From contig JAVTVY010033818.1 in assembly GCA_036873755.1 (NCBI GenBank), forward strand, positions 1 through 64,000: a stretch of DNA of 64,000 nucleotides, written 5' to 3'. The notes under the pieces were generated by a model, which saw nothing but the letters and a program-made list of their open reading frames with translations, was not told the DNA's origin and did no database searches. This stretch comes from Hanleya hanleyi. Lineage: Eukaryota > Mollusca > Polyplacophora > Lepidopleurida > Hanleyidae. A program made the position numbers and the translations under genes. Below are positions 1-7,486 of this stretch, piece by piece. Each line of letters starts with the position of its first letter. Position 1 is the stretch's first letter.

Positions 1-17
1 TTCCTTCGAAAGAGGAA
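1..17 (+). terminator. Histone-type downstream element (HDE) at the left edge
   Basis: The window opens with TTCCTTCGAAAGAGGAA, identical to the element that follows the stem-loops of the two genes further right. The GAAAGAG core is what U7 snRNA pairs with in replication-dependent histone pre-mRNAs. Its stem-loop and gene must lie just left of the window, so a further gene with the same kind of 3' end is inferred off the edge. The element also has dyad symmetry, with TTCCT and AGGAA arms. Confidence 0.6.
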
Positions 18-131
18 CTTGTAACTGAGCACATTCAATTCAAATCAGGTCCTACACAATCTCCTCTCCTGCTCTATATTCTATAGTATTACGCAACACC
101 AAAAAAAAAACAATCCCGGCCCCCTCAAAAC

Positions 132-147
132 GGCCCTTTTCAGGGCC
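132..147 (+). terminator. Histone-type mRNA 3' stem-loop
   Basis: GGCCCTTTTCAGGGCC forms a 6-bp stem with a TTTC loop, a perfect match to the histone mRNA 3' stem-loop pattern bound by SLBP. No clear downstream element follows it (the next bases are AACTCCTTTAC), so this copy may be a relic belonging to the repeat array. Confidence 0.6.
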
Positions 148-184
148 AACTCCTTTACTTGAAAACACACAGTGAACGTAAAAT

Positions 185-880
185 TAAACGAGGAAGTGAC
201 GCAGAGGTGAGTGTAAGCACCTTGTAGGCCTAAGCAACGCGACTATGTAATGCTATTAATAGACACCATGATTAACCCAGGAAGGGGCGCGGACGTGGGT
301 GTAGACACCTTGTAGGCCTGAGCAACACGTATATGTAATGCTATTAATAGACACCATGATTTAACTAGTGTGAATTTGGCGCAAAAAAAAAATGAAGTGA
401 CGACACACAGTCAATACAAGCGATTCTTTTCAGGGCCAACTCCTGCCATGTTATCTCAATACGAGCAATCATTTAACCCTTGACACATTTGGTGCAAAAT
501 CTTAGGATTGTAAAATTAACACTTGTAAGAAACGCGGACGTCGGTGTAGACATCACGCGCTGTGTACCTGGACTCTAATACTATTAATAGACACCCTCAT
601 TTGACTAGTGTGAATTTGGCGCAAAAAAAAAAATAAAATGAAAGGGATTCTGACCACACAGTCAATACAAGCGATTCTTTTCAGGGCCAACTCTTGCCAT
701 GTTATTTCAATACGTACAATCATTTAACCGGTGACAAATTTGGTGCAAAATCTCAGGATTGTAAAGTAAACGCTTGTAAGAAACGCGGACGTCGGTGTAG
801 ACATCACGCGCTGTGTACCTCGACTCTAATGCTATTCATAGACACCCTGATTTAACGTGTGTGAATTTCGTGCCAAATGA
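185..880 (+). repeat. Tandem ~250-bp repeats with decayed stem-loops
   Basis: Units are recognised by the anchor GGACGTCGGTGTAGAC (variants near 196, 289, 537 and 786) and by CTATTAATAGACACC. The 289, 537 and 786 anchors are 248-250 bp apart. Each full unit contains a half-decayed histone stem-loop of the form GATTCTTTTCAGGGCC (422-437, 673-688): the 3' arm is kept and the 5' arm has lost pairing. The same family returns at 1905-2560, on the other side of gene 1. Origin is unknown: decayed gene copies or structural repeats of a mobile or viral element are both possible. Confidence 0.7.
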
Positions 881-927
881 AGAGATTCTGGTGTAACCTA
901 GGAAGAGTGGGGAGTTCAGACTAGGGA

Positions 928-1065
928 CCAATGAGCAGACCCGAATAAGAGCCAATGAAATGTCATTAAAAGAACCAATCCGCTATCCATAAAAAAGAAC
1001 CAATGAAACCCGTATGACGTGATTGAAAACAGCCAATGAAAAAACGGCTGTATTTGGGTATAAAG
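928..1065 (+). promoter_or_regulatory. Histone-like promoter: five CCAAT boxes plus TATA box
   Basis: CCAAT occurs five times on the plus strand at 928, 952, 975, 1000 and 1033, spaced 23-33 bp apart, followed by TATAAAG at 1059-1065. Repeated CCAAT boxes upstream of a TATA box are a known hallmark of replication-dependent histone promoters (NF-Y sites). A start site about 30 bp downstream of the TATA box would lie near 1088, so the ATG at 1036, upstream of the TATA box, cannot be the translation start. Confidence 0.7.
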
Positions 1066-1143
1066 GCAGCGGGAGCGCAGATAGCGTCACTCCAAATACC
1101 TTTTTACTATTCTAGTAAACGTATAGAGAACAACCACAACAAG

Positions 1144-1569
1144 ATGTCTGCGAAGATGATGGTGTTGACCCGCAGGGCGGCCAAAGCCAGACGTGAAGAA
1201 GAGAAAAAAGCTTTTGCCAGAGGCACAAAGAGGTTGTGGTTAGAGACGTTGAAACACTGGACCCGGCAGAATAGGACACCGGCGTCGTGGGCACAGCTTC
1301 ATTTCCTGGTTACTGAAGCGCCAACAGATTTGACGGGAGAGGAGTGGTTGGCCTGCCTGCGAACCGTGTTGGCCGAAAGAGACCAAGAAGAGCGGGAAAG
1401 AGACCAAGAAGAGCGGGAAAGAGACCAAGAAGAGCGGGAAAGAGACCAAGAAGAGCGGGAAACACCACAAGCCATATTTCTGGCCCACTTGGGCCTAACA
1501 CAACGGGTTTCTGCCAGCCAGTATACCATATCCCCATGGCCGAAAGTTTTACTGACCAAATTGGAGTAG
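1144..1569 (+). CDS. Small basic protein with histone-type gene signals, unknown function
   Basis: This is a 141-residue intronless reading frame. I start it at the ATG at 1144 because the in-frame ATG at 1036 lies upstream of the TATA box. The N-terminus is rich in Arg and Lys (MSAKMMVLTRRAAKARREEE), which could serve as a nuclear signal or contact nucleic acid. A Trp-containing helical segment follows at residues ~25-70. Residues 78-105 are four exact copies of ERDQEER, encoded by four 21-bp repeats and likely a charged helix. The last ~36 residues are hydrophobic-polar with no motif I know. It is flanked by a CCAAT/TATA promoter and by paired histone stem-loops plus HDE. It has no histone fold that I can see and I do not recognise the family. 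S-phase-linked, non-polyadenylated expression is inferred from the flanking signals. Confidence 0.65.
   Translation: MSAKMMVLTRRAAKARREEEKKAFARGTKRLWLETLKHWTRQNRTPASWAQLHFLVTEAPTDLTGEEWLACLRTVLAERDQEERERDQEERERDQEERERDQEERETPQAIFLAHLGLTQRVSASQYTISPWPKVLLTKLE
1375..1458 (+). repeat. Four in-frame 21-bp repeats
   Basis: Four consecutive identical 21-bp units begin at 1375, each encoding ERDQEER in the frame of gene 1. The exact identity of all four suggests recent slippage or homogenisation, and copy number is likely to vary between alleles. Confidence 0.9.
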
Positions 1570-1584
1570 GTGACTCCACCAAAC

Positions 1585-1651
1585 GGCCCTTTTCAGGGCC
1601 AACCAAAACCAACGGCCCTTTTCAGGGCCAACCATTCCTTCGAAAGAGGAA
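1585..1651 (+). terminator. Double histone stem-loop plus HDE for gene 1
   Basis: Two perfect GGCCCTTTTCAGGGCC stem-loops (1585-1600 and 1614-1629) begin 15 bp after the stop codon. The second is followed by AACCA, the usual cleavage context, and then by TTCCTTCGAAAGAGGAA (1635-1651) with the U7-type GAAAGAG core. Stem-loop, ACCA and downstream element have the order and spacing of metazoan replication-dependent histone genes. No AATAAA signal is seen here. Confidence 0.8.
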
Positions 1652-1750
1652 CTTCTAACTGGGCACATTGAATTCAAATCAGGTCCTACACAATCTCCTG
1701 TCTATATTCTATAGTATTACGCAACACAAAAAAAAACAATCCCTCAAAAC

Positions 1751-1816
1751 GACCCTTTTGAGGGCCAACCAAACCAACGACCCTTTTCAGGGCCAACCAT
1801 TCCTTCGAAAGAGGAA
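1751..1816 (+). terminator. Second set of stem-loops plus HDE, no gene attached
   Basis: Two slightly degraded stem-loops (1751-1766, GACCCTTTTGAGGGCC, and 1779-1794, GACCCTTTTCAGGGCC) are followed by AACCA and TTCCTTCGAAAGAGGAA at 1800-1816. This duplicates the gene 1 tail, including its trailing ~100 bp (AATTCAAATCAGG and so on), with no reading frame between the two. It looks like a decayed tandem copy of the 3' end. Confidence 0.65.
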
Positions 1817-1904
1817 CTTGTAACTGGGTACATTGAATTGAAATCAGGTCCTACACAATCTCCTCTCCTGCTGTATATTCTATAGTATTACGCAACACAA
1901 TAAT

Positions 1905-2560
1905 GCTATTAATAGACACCATCATTTAATGAGCGGCTTTGGCTAGTACGAATTTCGTGCCAAATGAAAGGATTCTGGCGACACACACCCATACAGTACA
2001 CGCGACTCTTTTCAGGGCCAACTTACACATGTTATCTCAATACATACAATCATTTAACCCTTCACAAAATTTGGTGCAAAATCTCAGGATTGTAAAATTA
2101 GCACTTGTAAGAAACGCGGACGTCGGTGTAGACACCTTGTAGACCTCAGCAACGCGACTATGTAATGCTATTAATAGACGGAATGATTTAACCAGCAGTA
2201 TTGTGTAGTGCCAATTTCGTACCAAATGAAGGGATTCTGGCGACACACAGTGAATACACGCAATTCTTTTCAGGGCCAACTCCACAATGTTATTTCAATA
2301 CGTGCAATGATTTAACCAGCGGGGTGTTTGGTGCAAAATGTCAGGATTGTAAAATTAACACTTGTAAGAAACGCGAACGTCGGTGTAGACACCAATCAGC
2401 GACGTGTATATGTAATGCTATTCATAGACACCATCATTTAACTAGTGTGAATTTCGCGCCAAATTGTGCGGACGTCGGTGTAGACACCTTGTAGGCAACG
2501 CGTAATGCTATTAATAGACACCATCATTTAACGTTTGCTAGTGCGAATTTCGTACCAAAT
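1905..2560 (+). repeat. Second block of the ~250-bp repeats
   Basis: The anchors GGACGTCGGTGTAGAC (near 2116), GAACGTCGGTGTAGAC (near 2375) and GGACGTCGGTGTAGAC (near 2470), and decayed stem-loops at 2004-2019, 2262-2277 and 2615-2630, repeat the pattern of 185-880. One frame through 2201-2494 is open and Cys/His-rich, and the same frame can be followed with stops in the other units. This hints that the repeats derive from a coding sequence; that is inference. Confidence 0.65.
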
Positions 2561-2639
2561 GAAGGGATTCTGGTGTGACCCAGAATGCATCACTCGCATC
2601 CATACAGTACATACGACTGTTTTCAGGGCCAACCCCTAA

Positions 2640-3020
2640 TGTTATAAAAGTAGGTGATTTTTTTAGTGGATTGAATGTATTCATTGCATTACCTTGCCAT
2701 TTTAAGGCTGTCAGGCACATACCTGACGTATTTTTATCCAGGAAAATCCATTTATTTCCAGTGTACCGTGTTTTCCACACTACCCTAACTTAACATTACG
2801 GCGCTAAAAATGGATAAAATCATTAAAAAAAGTGGCTTAATCGACCACTAGTGTTCTCAATTTTTAAAGACTACACCCTGAGTTGCTCCAGTTCAACTTG
2901 AAATAAATTTTATACCTCACCTGGCATTTATTGCAAAATGACACCGGTTTAAAATTGTAAAACAAACACAAATTTCTTGCAGCTTGAGTTCACCACCCAA
3001 GGTTTGATGCACGATTTCGC
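2640..3020. other. Intergenic stretch, nothing recognised
   Basis: AT-rich DNA between the repeat block and the RING gene promoter. I see no stem-loop, repeat unit or convincing reading frame. Confidence 0.5.
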
Positions 3021-3056
3021 TGACGTCCGCGCGCTCTACGGTTACACTATAAATAG
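3021..3056 (+). promoter_or_regulatory. TATA promoter of the RING gene with CRE-like site
   Basis: TATAAATAG lies at 3048-3056 and a TGACGTCC motif (CRE/ATF-like) at 3021-3028. A start ~30 bp downstream would fall near 3078. That excludes the ATG at 3065 as start and favours the run of three ATGs at 3089-3097. Unlike gene 1, no CCAAT series is seen. Confidence 0.55.
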
Positions 3057-3088
3057 CGGAGTGTATGTTGCACATTCACAACAATTAC

Positions 3089-3925
3089 ATGATGATGAGT
3101 ATTGACAGGATGGATATAGATGCAGCGTTTGAACAGTTTATGACACATTGTGATAAACTACAACACCCACCCACAGAGAACCGTTGGGTAGATTTGGATG
3201 CTGTAATTTTACAGACTGCCGTACAACAACCTATGAAACAGAGCGCCATACAACACCCACCGATGATACAGGGCACATGGATGGATAATATAAATGGCGT
3301 ACAACAGCCCATGATACAGAGTACCGTACAACACCCACCGATGATAGAGGGAACATGGATGGATAATATAACGTTACAGCCCCTGTTTACAGATGAACAA
3401 CAACAACACCAACCACCACCGGTACTACAGGCTGCCAGGCAACACCAACCACCACCACCGGTACTAACAACGCAACGCCAAAACACAGAGTTTTACCAAC
3501 ACATGTCAGTGGTGTTCAAGGAAGAAGACTACCAACCTCAAGTACCCCTGGATCGTCAGTTGGCATTGCCAGAAAAAAAGAAAACAGGACCAAAAGAAGA
3601 GAAAAAGAACAAGAGAAAAAGGAGTAAAGCAGAAAATGAACATATCGAAGGCATGCTACACTACGCTGCTGCGATGAATAAAAGGTTAGCACTGCCCGTA
3701 GTATGGGCACCAGTACGTTTTTTACGCTGTGTCCAATGTTCAGCACGTTTTGCCAAGTACGCCATATTCCCCTGCGGACATCAAGCCCTGTGCCTGCCTT
3801 GTATTGACGGGGACACGCGCCAAACACCGTCTACGCCCGCTGATGCACCCGTAGAGTGTGAATTCGTCAAGACGGATTGCCCCGTGTGTATACACAGACG
3901 GCTACAGGCTACCCCAACGATGTAA
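3089..3925 (+). CDS. RING-finger protein with histone-type mRNA 3' end
   Basis: This is a 278-residue intronless reading frame, started at the first ATG downstream of the inferred transcription start. The N-terminal part carries two ~33-residue imperfect repeats (QHPPMIQGTWMDNI and QHPPMIEGTWMDNI) and Gln/Pro-rich runs. A strongly basic stretch with KKNKRKRSK follows, a likely nuclear signal. The C-terminal RING has Cys214, Cys217, Cys229, His231, Cys235, Cys238, Cys264 and Cys267, i.e. C-x2-C-x11-C-x-H-x3-C-x2-C-x25-C-x2-C, a full C3HC4 set. E3 ubiquitin ligase activity is the usual role of such domains but is not shown here. It ends with a perfect histone stem-loop and HDE. No close family is recognised. 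RING proteins of this compact kind occur in large DNA viruses as well as in hosts, so a viral origin is possible but unproven. Confidence 0.7.
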   Translation: MMMSIDRMDIDAAFEQFMTHCDKLQHPPTENRWVDLDAVILQTAVQQPMKQSAIQHPPMIQGTWMDNINGVQQPMIQSTVQHPPMIEGTWMDNITLQPLFTDEQQQHQPPPVLQAARQHQPPPPVLTTQRQNTEFYQHMSVVFKEEDYQPQVPLDRQLALPEKKKTGPKEEKKNKRKRSKAENEHIEGMLHYAAAMNKRLALPVVWAPVRFLRCVQCSARFAKYAIFPCGHQALCLPCIDGDTRQTPSTPADAPVECEFVKTDCPVCIHRRLQATPTM

Positions 3926-3983
3926 GGCCTTACATCTTTTCCAACGGCCCTTTTCAGGGCCAACCATTCCTTCGAAAGAGGAA
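3920..3983 (+). terminator. Histone-type 3' end of the RING gene, with palindrome
   Basis: The 16-bp perfect palindrome ATGTAAGGCCTTACAT (3920-3935) spans the stop codon. A perfect stem-loop GGCCCTTTTCAGGGCC follows (3946-3961), then AACCA and TTCCTTCGAAAGAGGAA (3967-3983). Stem-loop and HDE are identical to those of gene 1, showing shared 3' processing signals. No AATAAA is seen before the stem-loop. Confidence 0.8.
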
Positions 3984-4072
3984 CTTCTAACCCAGCACAA
4001 AAAATAAACACCAACTCCCGCACATGCACACACACCTAGCTAAGTTTAAAAAAATTACCTGCAAAAAAACAA

Positions 4073-4125
4073 ATTACCTGCTTTTATACGTTCTTTTATA
4101 ATTACCTGCTTTTATACGTTCTTTT
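4073..4125 (+). repeat. Two direct copies of a 25-bp unit
   Basis: A 25-bp unit starting ATTACCTGCTTTTATACG occurs at 4073-4097 and 4101-4125; a shorter partial copy precedes it near 4054. No function is assigned. Confidence 0.75.
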
Positions 4126-4186
4126 GACGGGTCAGGTAGAATGGTCAGGCAAAGTAAATGAGAAACATACACCAATACACTAATCA

Positions 4187-4382
4187 ACATGGCGGCTGGT
4201 CGGCCATGTTGTATTACAACATGGTCGACCCACCGCCGCCATGTTGCTTTACAACATGGCCGACACACCGCCGCCATGTTGTATTACAACATGGCCGACC
4301 AGCCACCATCTTGATTTACAACATGGACGCCAAAGTGCACCGAATGACCCCGTGACCCCCATCTTGATTTACAACATGGACG
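4187..4382 (+). repeat. Palindromic minisatellite, CCATGTTG/CAACATGG
   Basis: 21-bp near-palindromes with CCATGTTG and CAACATGG arms occur at 4204-4224, 4239-4259 and 4274-4294, exactly 35 bp apart. Diverged copies with a CCATCTTG arm lie at 4306-4326 and 4359-4379. Linkers carry GTCGACC or CCGACAC plus CCGCCG. Each unit could form a short hairpin or bind a symmetric protein. Confidence 0.8.
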
Positions 4383-5023
4383 CAGTTGTGACGTCATTCT
4401 GAGGTCAATGAGTGCTCGTACGAGTGTATATACTCTCTATACACTACTTCCAAGCATCTAATCTCTCATTATTCTATGGAAGAACATAGATTTTGTAGCT
4501 GAAATATCACAGGTATTCAGATAAATTTATAATACGGCTCTTTTCATCACGAATCCCCTAGTTCGTTTAGGTGTGGGAAATCAGCATACGCTTTATAGGC
4601 GATGAGATTTGTGTCTTTCCTTTGTCCGACGTTATAACTGTCAGCTATGCTGGTTTAGGAATACTCTGAAATATCACAGGTATTCAGATAAATTTATAAT
4701 ACGGATTTTCATCACGAATCCTCTGGTTCCGGGGTCCTCATGTGGTACAGAAAGCAAATATCATCTTCATATGATGCAGCGGCATATACTTGAGGACGCG
4801 ATTTCCGATTTCCTCCCTCTGCTTGTTCCGTATTGATTGGAAGTATCCATCATTACTGAACCATATGTGGATCTGTTAGATGTGCGTGTTACGCATATAT
4901 TAGTTTGATGTAGGTTTATACTGGGCACAGTAACCTATGCCATCCGCAGCTGTGTTGAGCGCATTTCCTCTCGACAATATCAAGCGTAATACCATCCGCA
5001 GCTGTGTTGAGCGCATTTCCTCT

Positions 5024-6143
5024 CTATATATCATGCGTATCTGTTAGTTCTTGGCTGGCTGTGTATATACGAACTCCCATGGTTTCGTATCCCCTATGTC
5101 GGGACCATTTTGGTTCTGTGTGTTGTGCGTATTTACGCATATATCTTAGATAAATATCTATTTTCATTCGAATAGAACGTGAGAGAATATTTGAGTGGAC
5201 TTTTGGCATTCTTGTATAGCATCACGCATTAATAATATATGCATATTTCGTAGCACTGGCGTTACGGCTGGTTTATGCGGACATAATGTTGAGACCGCCT
5301 GATTTAATTTCAGCAAAACAACCAACTTTCTAGGTTTGTTGCACAACTCGCCAATCGATGACATCTCCGTACGCGATTAAATCGTCGTATGGGATTCTGA
5401 TAAATGTGTTAAAGCCTGTTATGATTTCGTTCAGCAAAGTGAGACGTAAAGTCTTCCTGACCACGAGGGTAGTATAGTGAGTAACACCGTTTAAACTGGA
5501 TAATTTGTGAGTGGATGACGTTAGCCTATGTGGCTGTGTTCTGGTTAGTGAATCCGACTCCACTCCAGGAAAACTGTAAGGATCAAGCGAGTAACTCGAA
5601 AACGAGAAACCCATGATACACGTGTGAGGTCAGGGTTGGACACAAGGCCCGCAATCTCAGTGGTAAGTAATTTGACCGTAAACACACCTACAGCCTCCCG
5701 GAGCTTTGCCTGATTCACGATATTAGGATCGTAAAACTGGAACATTGTATCGGCATATTATCTTATGTTGTATATATTCCTGGAATCTCGCTGTCTACTT
5801 GGTAATAAAGCTGTATGTAAAACCGCCAAACACCTTTTAGGTGTGTATTCTGGTTCATCCCATATTTCTGGAATCTCATCGTCTCTTAGTACTAAATCAG
5901 TATCTAACACCAAACTCCTTTTAGGAGTGTACGTGGTTAACATAACCGTTGCTGGAGACAGATCAACCCGACACCATGCAGACAGACGAACACTAGAACG
6001 TGTGGCGAAAAATGTGATTTCATAATATGTGATTTCAGTAATTCTGCATTCAGTGTTTCGAACCTCTTTATATCATTGTGATATCCGCGGGTTCTCATCA
6101 GGGGGTGCGGTTTAGTATAATGGTAGAATAATTCTTTGCACAT
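5024..6143 (-). other. Chain of six short overlapping minus-strand ORFs in the repeat unit
   Basis: On the minus strand, frames of 68, 61, 66, 94, 66 and 61 residues follow each other (6143-5937, 5943-5758, 5745-5545, 5614-5330, 5364-5164, 5209-5024). Most overlap the next; the first two meet at ATGTTAA, where start and stop overlap, and the second and third are separated by 12 bp. The same chain recurs in copy 2 (9181-8062) and, without its first frame, in copy 3. Stretches such as RDDEIPEIWDEPEYTPKR and FQFYDPNIVNQAKLREAVG look coding-like, but no family is recognised. A broken or spliced gene or chance ORFs are all possible. An upstream TATA-like palindrome at 6865-6874 could drive this strand. 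Confidence 0.3.
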
Positions 6144-6438
6144 ACATATTTGCAGGAACCTTTTCCTTGACTATCAGAATTTGAACTGGAATGTACCGTT
6201 CCGGTGACAGAATTAAAGCCTGCACCAATTTTTAAGTCATGGTAGGTGGGCATGCATGTTTCGTGAAGTTGTCTCATTTGGTACCGTATAATAAAGTTGA
6301 CAGCATCTGCATATTAATAGAGCCTGCACCAATTTATGGTAGGTGGGCACGCACGATATAGGTGTCTCATTCCATATATTAAAGTTTAATGCATCTGCAT
6401 AATATCAGAGCCTGCACCAATTTATGGTAGGTGGGCAT

Positions 6439-6776
6439 GCACCGTCTAGGTGATTTCGTTCAGTATTCACTTTATAGGTGAACAGAACCATTCATCGCCG
6501 GATAGGTCTTCTCGTTCAGTATTCACTTTATAGGTGAAGGAACTGATCAACGCACCGTTTAGGTGTGGGAAATCAACATACGCTTTATAGGCGATGAGAT
6601 TTGTTTCTTTCCTTTGTCTTGTTGGCTAAAAGGTGATTTCGTTCAGTATTCACTTTATAGGTGAACAGAACCATTCATCGCCGGATAGGTCTTTTCGTTC
6701 AGTATTCACTTTATAGGTGAAGGAACTGATCAACGCACCGTTTAGGTGTGGAAAATCAACATACGCTTTATAGGCG
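6439..6776 (+). repeat. Cluster of short TATAAA-centred palindromes
   Basis: TTCACTTTATAGGTGAA occurs at 6466-6482, 6522-6538, 6649-6665 and 6705-6721. CGCTTTATAGGCG occurs at 6581-6593 and 6764-6776, and also at 4589-4601. On the minus strand the centres read CTATAAAG. Related hairpins with a TTT loop lie at 5830-5844 (ACACCT/AGGTGT arms) and 5914-5928 (ACTCCT/AGGAGT arms). Arms differ between sites but stay complementary. The cluster recurs in copy 2 and in the inverted copy. Confidence 0.75.
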
Positions 6777-6864
6777 ATGAGATTTGTTTCTTTCCTTTGT
6801 CCGACGCTACAACTGTCTGCTATGCTGGTTTTGGAATACTCTGAGCTAGCCAGCCCGGCATTGT

Positions 6865-6874
6865 CTTATATAAG
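6865..6874. promoter_or_regulatory. Palindromic TATA-like box in the repeat unit
   Basis: CTTATATAAG is a perfect palindrome that could act as a TATA box on either strand, followed on the plus side by a GC-rich stretch (GCGGGGCGCGCGG). It recurs in copy 2 near 9902 and in the inverted copy near 12565. Promoter function is inferred only from the motif. Confidence 0.3.
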
Positions 6875-7486
6875 GATAGATGCGGGGCGCGCGGACCTTG
6901 GCGAAAGCACTAGAGAGAGAATCGTTAAATCCGTCCGTCATTTGCAAATTTGTGTTTCTTTTTCCAATGAAAAGTTGAAAAGCTGGCAGTAAAGCGCACT
7001 GTGCGTCGCAATAAATCGGCAAAATATGTACAAGTAAGTTTACGGCAATTATGACTGGAAAATTCCAACTTCCTGGTCGACATGCTTGATATGAAGTCAT
7101 TTTACAAACAAATTCATATTGCATTGATATAACATCACAGATTCTGTAGCAAAATTTTGGAATCCAATGGAAATCACTTGATAGTATGTGTAATATATAT
7201 CATTTTAATCATCTCCATCGATAAACTTGATCGACATCTGTACTTCTTTCAATACAATTTCGCCATTTTCGCTGCATTTCTGGGTTTCTGTAGTGTCGAG
7301 CGCCTGCATGGTTGGGTAGCTGATCTGTCTCCATTTATCAGAATATAGAACGAGCCAAATGCTCATATCCTTTTGGCTTGTTGGGCTAAAATCCCACGAA
7401 CGATAATGAAATTCTCATGATGGGCAGCGTTTTCCTCTGTATATCTGTAAATCCAATTCGCTGATCTAACTTTCAATAGCCATAGG

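Larger units (their letters stand above)
4449..7486 (+). repeat. 3.04-kb tandem unit, copy 1
   Basis: This is the first of two complete head-to-tail copies (3038 bp). Homology with copy 2 starts at TCCAAGCATC (4449 and 7487). The unit includes a 52-bp duplicated block (GCAGCTGTGTTGAGCGCATT near 4944 and 4996), a ~184-bp internal duplication (about 6447-6630 and 6631-6800), three copies of a GCCTGCACCAATTTATGG block, a palindromic TATA-like CTTATATAAG at 6865-6874 and many small palindromes. I do not recognise it as any known transposon and see no transposase. Confidence 0.85.

Noticed and set aside
1036..1143. Upstream in-frame ATG at 1036 as start of gene 1
   Set aside because: It lies upstream of the TATA box at 1059, so it would not be in the mRNA; the ATG at 1144 fits the inferred start site.
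1112..1658. Several long frames overlapping gene 1 on both strands
   Set aside because: They read the 21-bp repeats in other frames; the repeats keep all frames open. They lack their own promoter or 3' signal.
3065..3088. ATG at 3065 as start of the RING gene
   Set aside because: Only 9 bp after the end of the TATA box and upstream of the expected transcription start; the ATG cluster at 3089 is more likely.
4184..4386. CRISPR-like array reading of the 35-bp-period repeats
   Set aside because: The linkers are themselves similar rather than unique spacers, and the surrounding DNA is eukaryotic; it is a minisatellite.
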